Assembly: GCA_900542835.1 (NCBI GenBank)
Contig: UQPB01000026.1
Location: 1-48,121 of the forward strand
DNA: 48,121 nucleotides
Reading direction: 5' to 3'
From: an uncultured Pelosinus sp.
GTDB lineage: Bacteria; Bacillota; Negativicutes; Sporomusales; Acetonemataceae
The notes beneath the pieces are model-generated. The model was not told where the DNA came from. It searched no databases and saw only the letters and a list, made by a program, of their open reading frames with translations. The translations under genes were made by a program, and so were the position numbers. This document shows, piece by piece, positions 48,069 to 48,121 of the stretch (position 1 is the first letter of the stretch; each line of letters starts with the position of its first letter).

Positions 48069-48121
48069 CAGGCCGTTGATAAAGCCCCATCTACGTTGTT
48101 CCCCGCAAGGGGGATGCCGCC

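Noticed and set aside
48069..48121. Possible start of another gene or RNA at the window end
   Set aside because: Fifty bases with one short GC hairpin; too little to call.
1..48121. CRISPR arrays, insertion sequences, prophage and tRNA genes
   Set aside because: No regularly spaced repeats, transposase or phage-like proteins, terminal inverted repeats or tRNA cloverleaf were seen on either strand.

Overview
Organism. The window looks like chromosome of a spore-forming, outer-membrane-bearing anaerobic Firmicute, that is a Negativicutes member, most likely a Sporomusaceae relative. Three things visible together support this: an alpha/beta-type small acid-soluble spore protein (8146-8409), a signal-peptide-bearing beta-barrel porin ending in Phe (7130-7996), and anaerobe redox genes (superoxide reductase, rubredoxin-flavin reductase, HydG with its hydrogenase-linked regulator, a biotin-dependent carboxyltransferase subunit). 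The placement is inference; species is not determined. || Layout. 1-91: 3' end of a 5S rRNA gene and its terminator. 100-4177 (minus strand): PIG-V-like membrane glycosyltransferase, class II aldolase, RluA-type pseudouridine synthase, two unrecognised small proteins. 4307-12950 (plus strand): YajQ, superoxide reductase, aspartokinase, porin, spore protein, AsnRS, class I aminotransferase, nucleoside kinase. 12986-17100 (minus strand): carboxyltransferase and MASE3-GAF-GAF-GGDEF diguanylate cyclase. 17179-25027: small Cys-rich proteins, the Hrb/TrxR-like redox pair, uracil permease-Nudix, ACT/UPF0210 pair, endonuclease III, acetyltransferase; a DUF896 gene runs on the minus strand. 25110-33033: mixed orientation, with UPF0173 hydrolase, prephenate dehydrogenase, secreted SGNH hydrolase, the regulator-hydG pair behind a structured leader, sirtuin and phosphoglucomutase. 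33264-43265: a catabolic-looking cluster of flavoprotein, TRAP transporter (P, Q, M), LacI regulator, zinc alcohol dehydrogenase, M20 amidohydrolase and a sodium:solute symporter. 43262-48023: housekeeping genes DUF503, trmL, a TIM-barrel AP-endonuclease-like protein, ylbF, murB and a beta-CASP metallo-hydrolase. || How the genes work together. Most of the window is ordinary chromosomal housekeeping with clean Shine-Dalgarno sites and many strong intrinsic terminators. Two accessory parts deserve attention. The first is the LacI-linked cluster at 33.2-43.3 kb, where two LacI/cre-like operator elements sit just upstream of the flavoprotein start; I read it as an inducible uptake and oxidation pathway for an unidentified, possibly N-acylated, organic anion. 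The second is the roughly 150-nt leader at 30150-30307 (minus strand), which ends in a textbook terminator immediately before the ribosome-binding site of the hydrogenase-regulator/hydG operon and matches no riboswitch class I recognise. No CRISPR array, insertion sequence, prophage gene or tRNA was seen.
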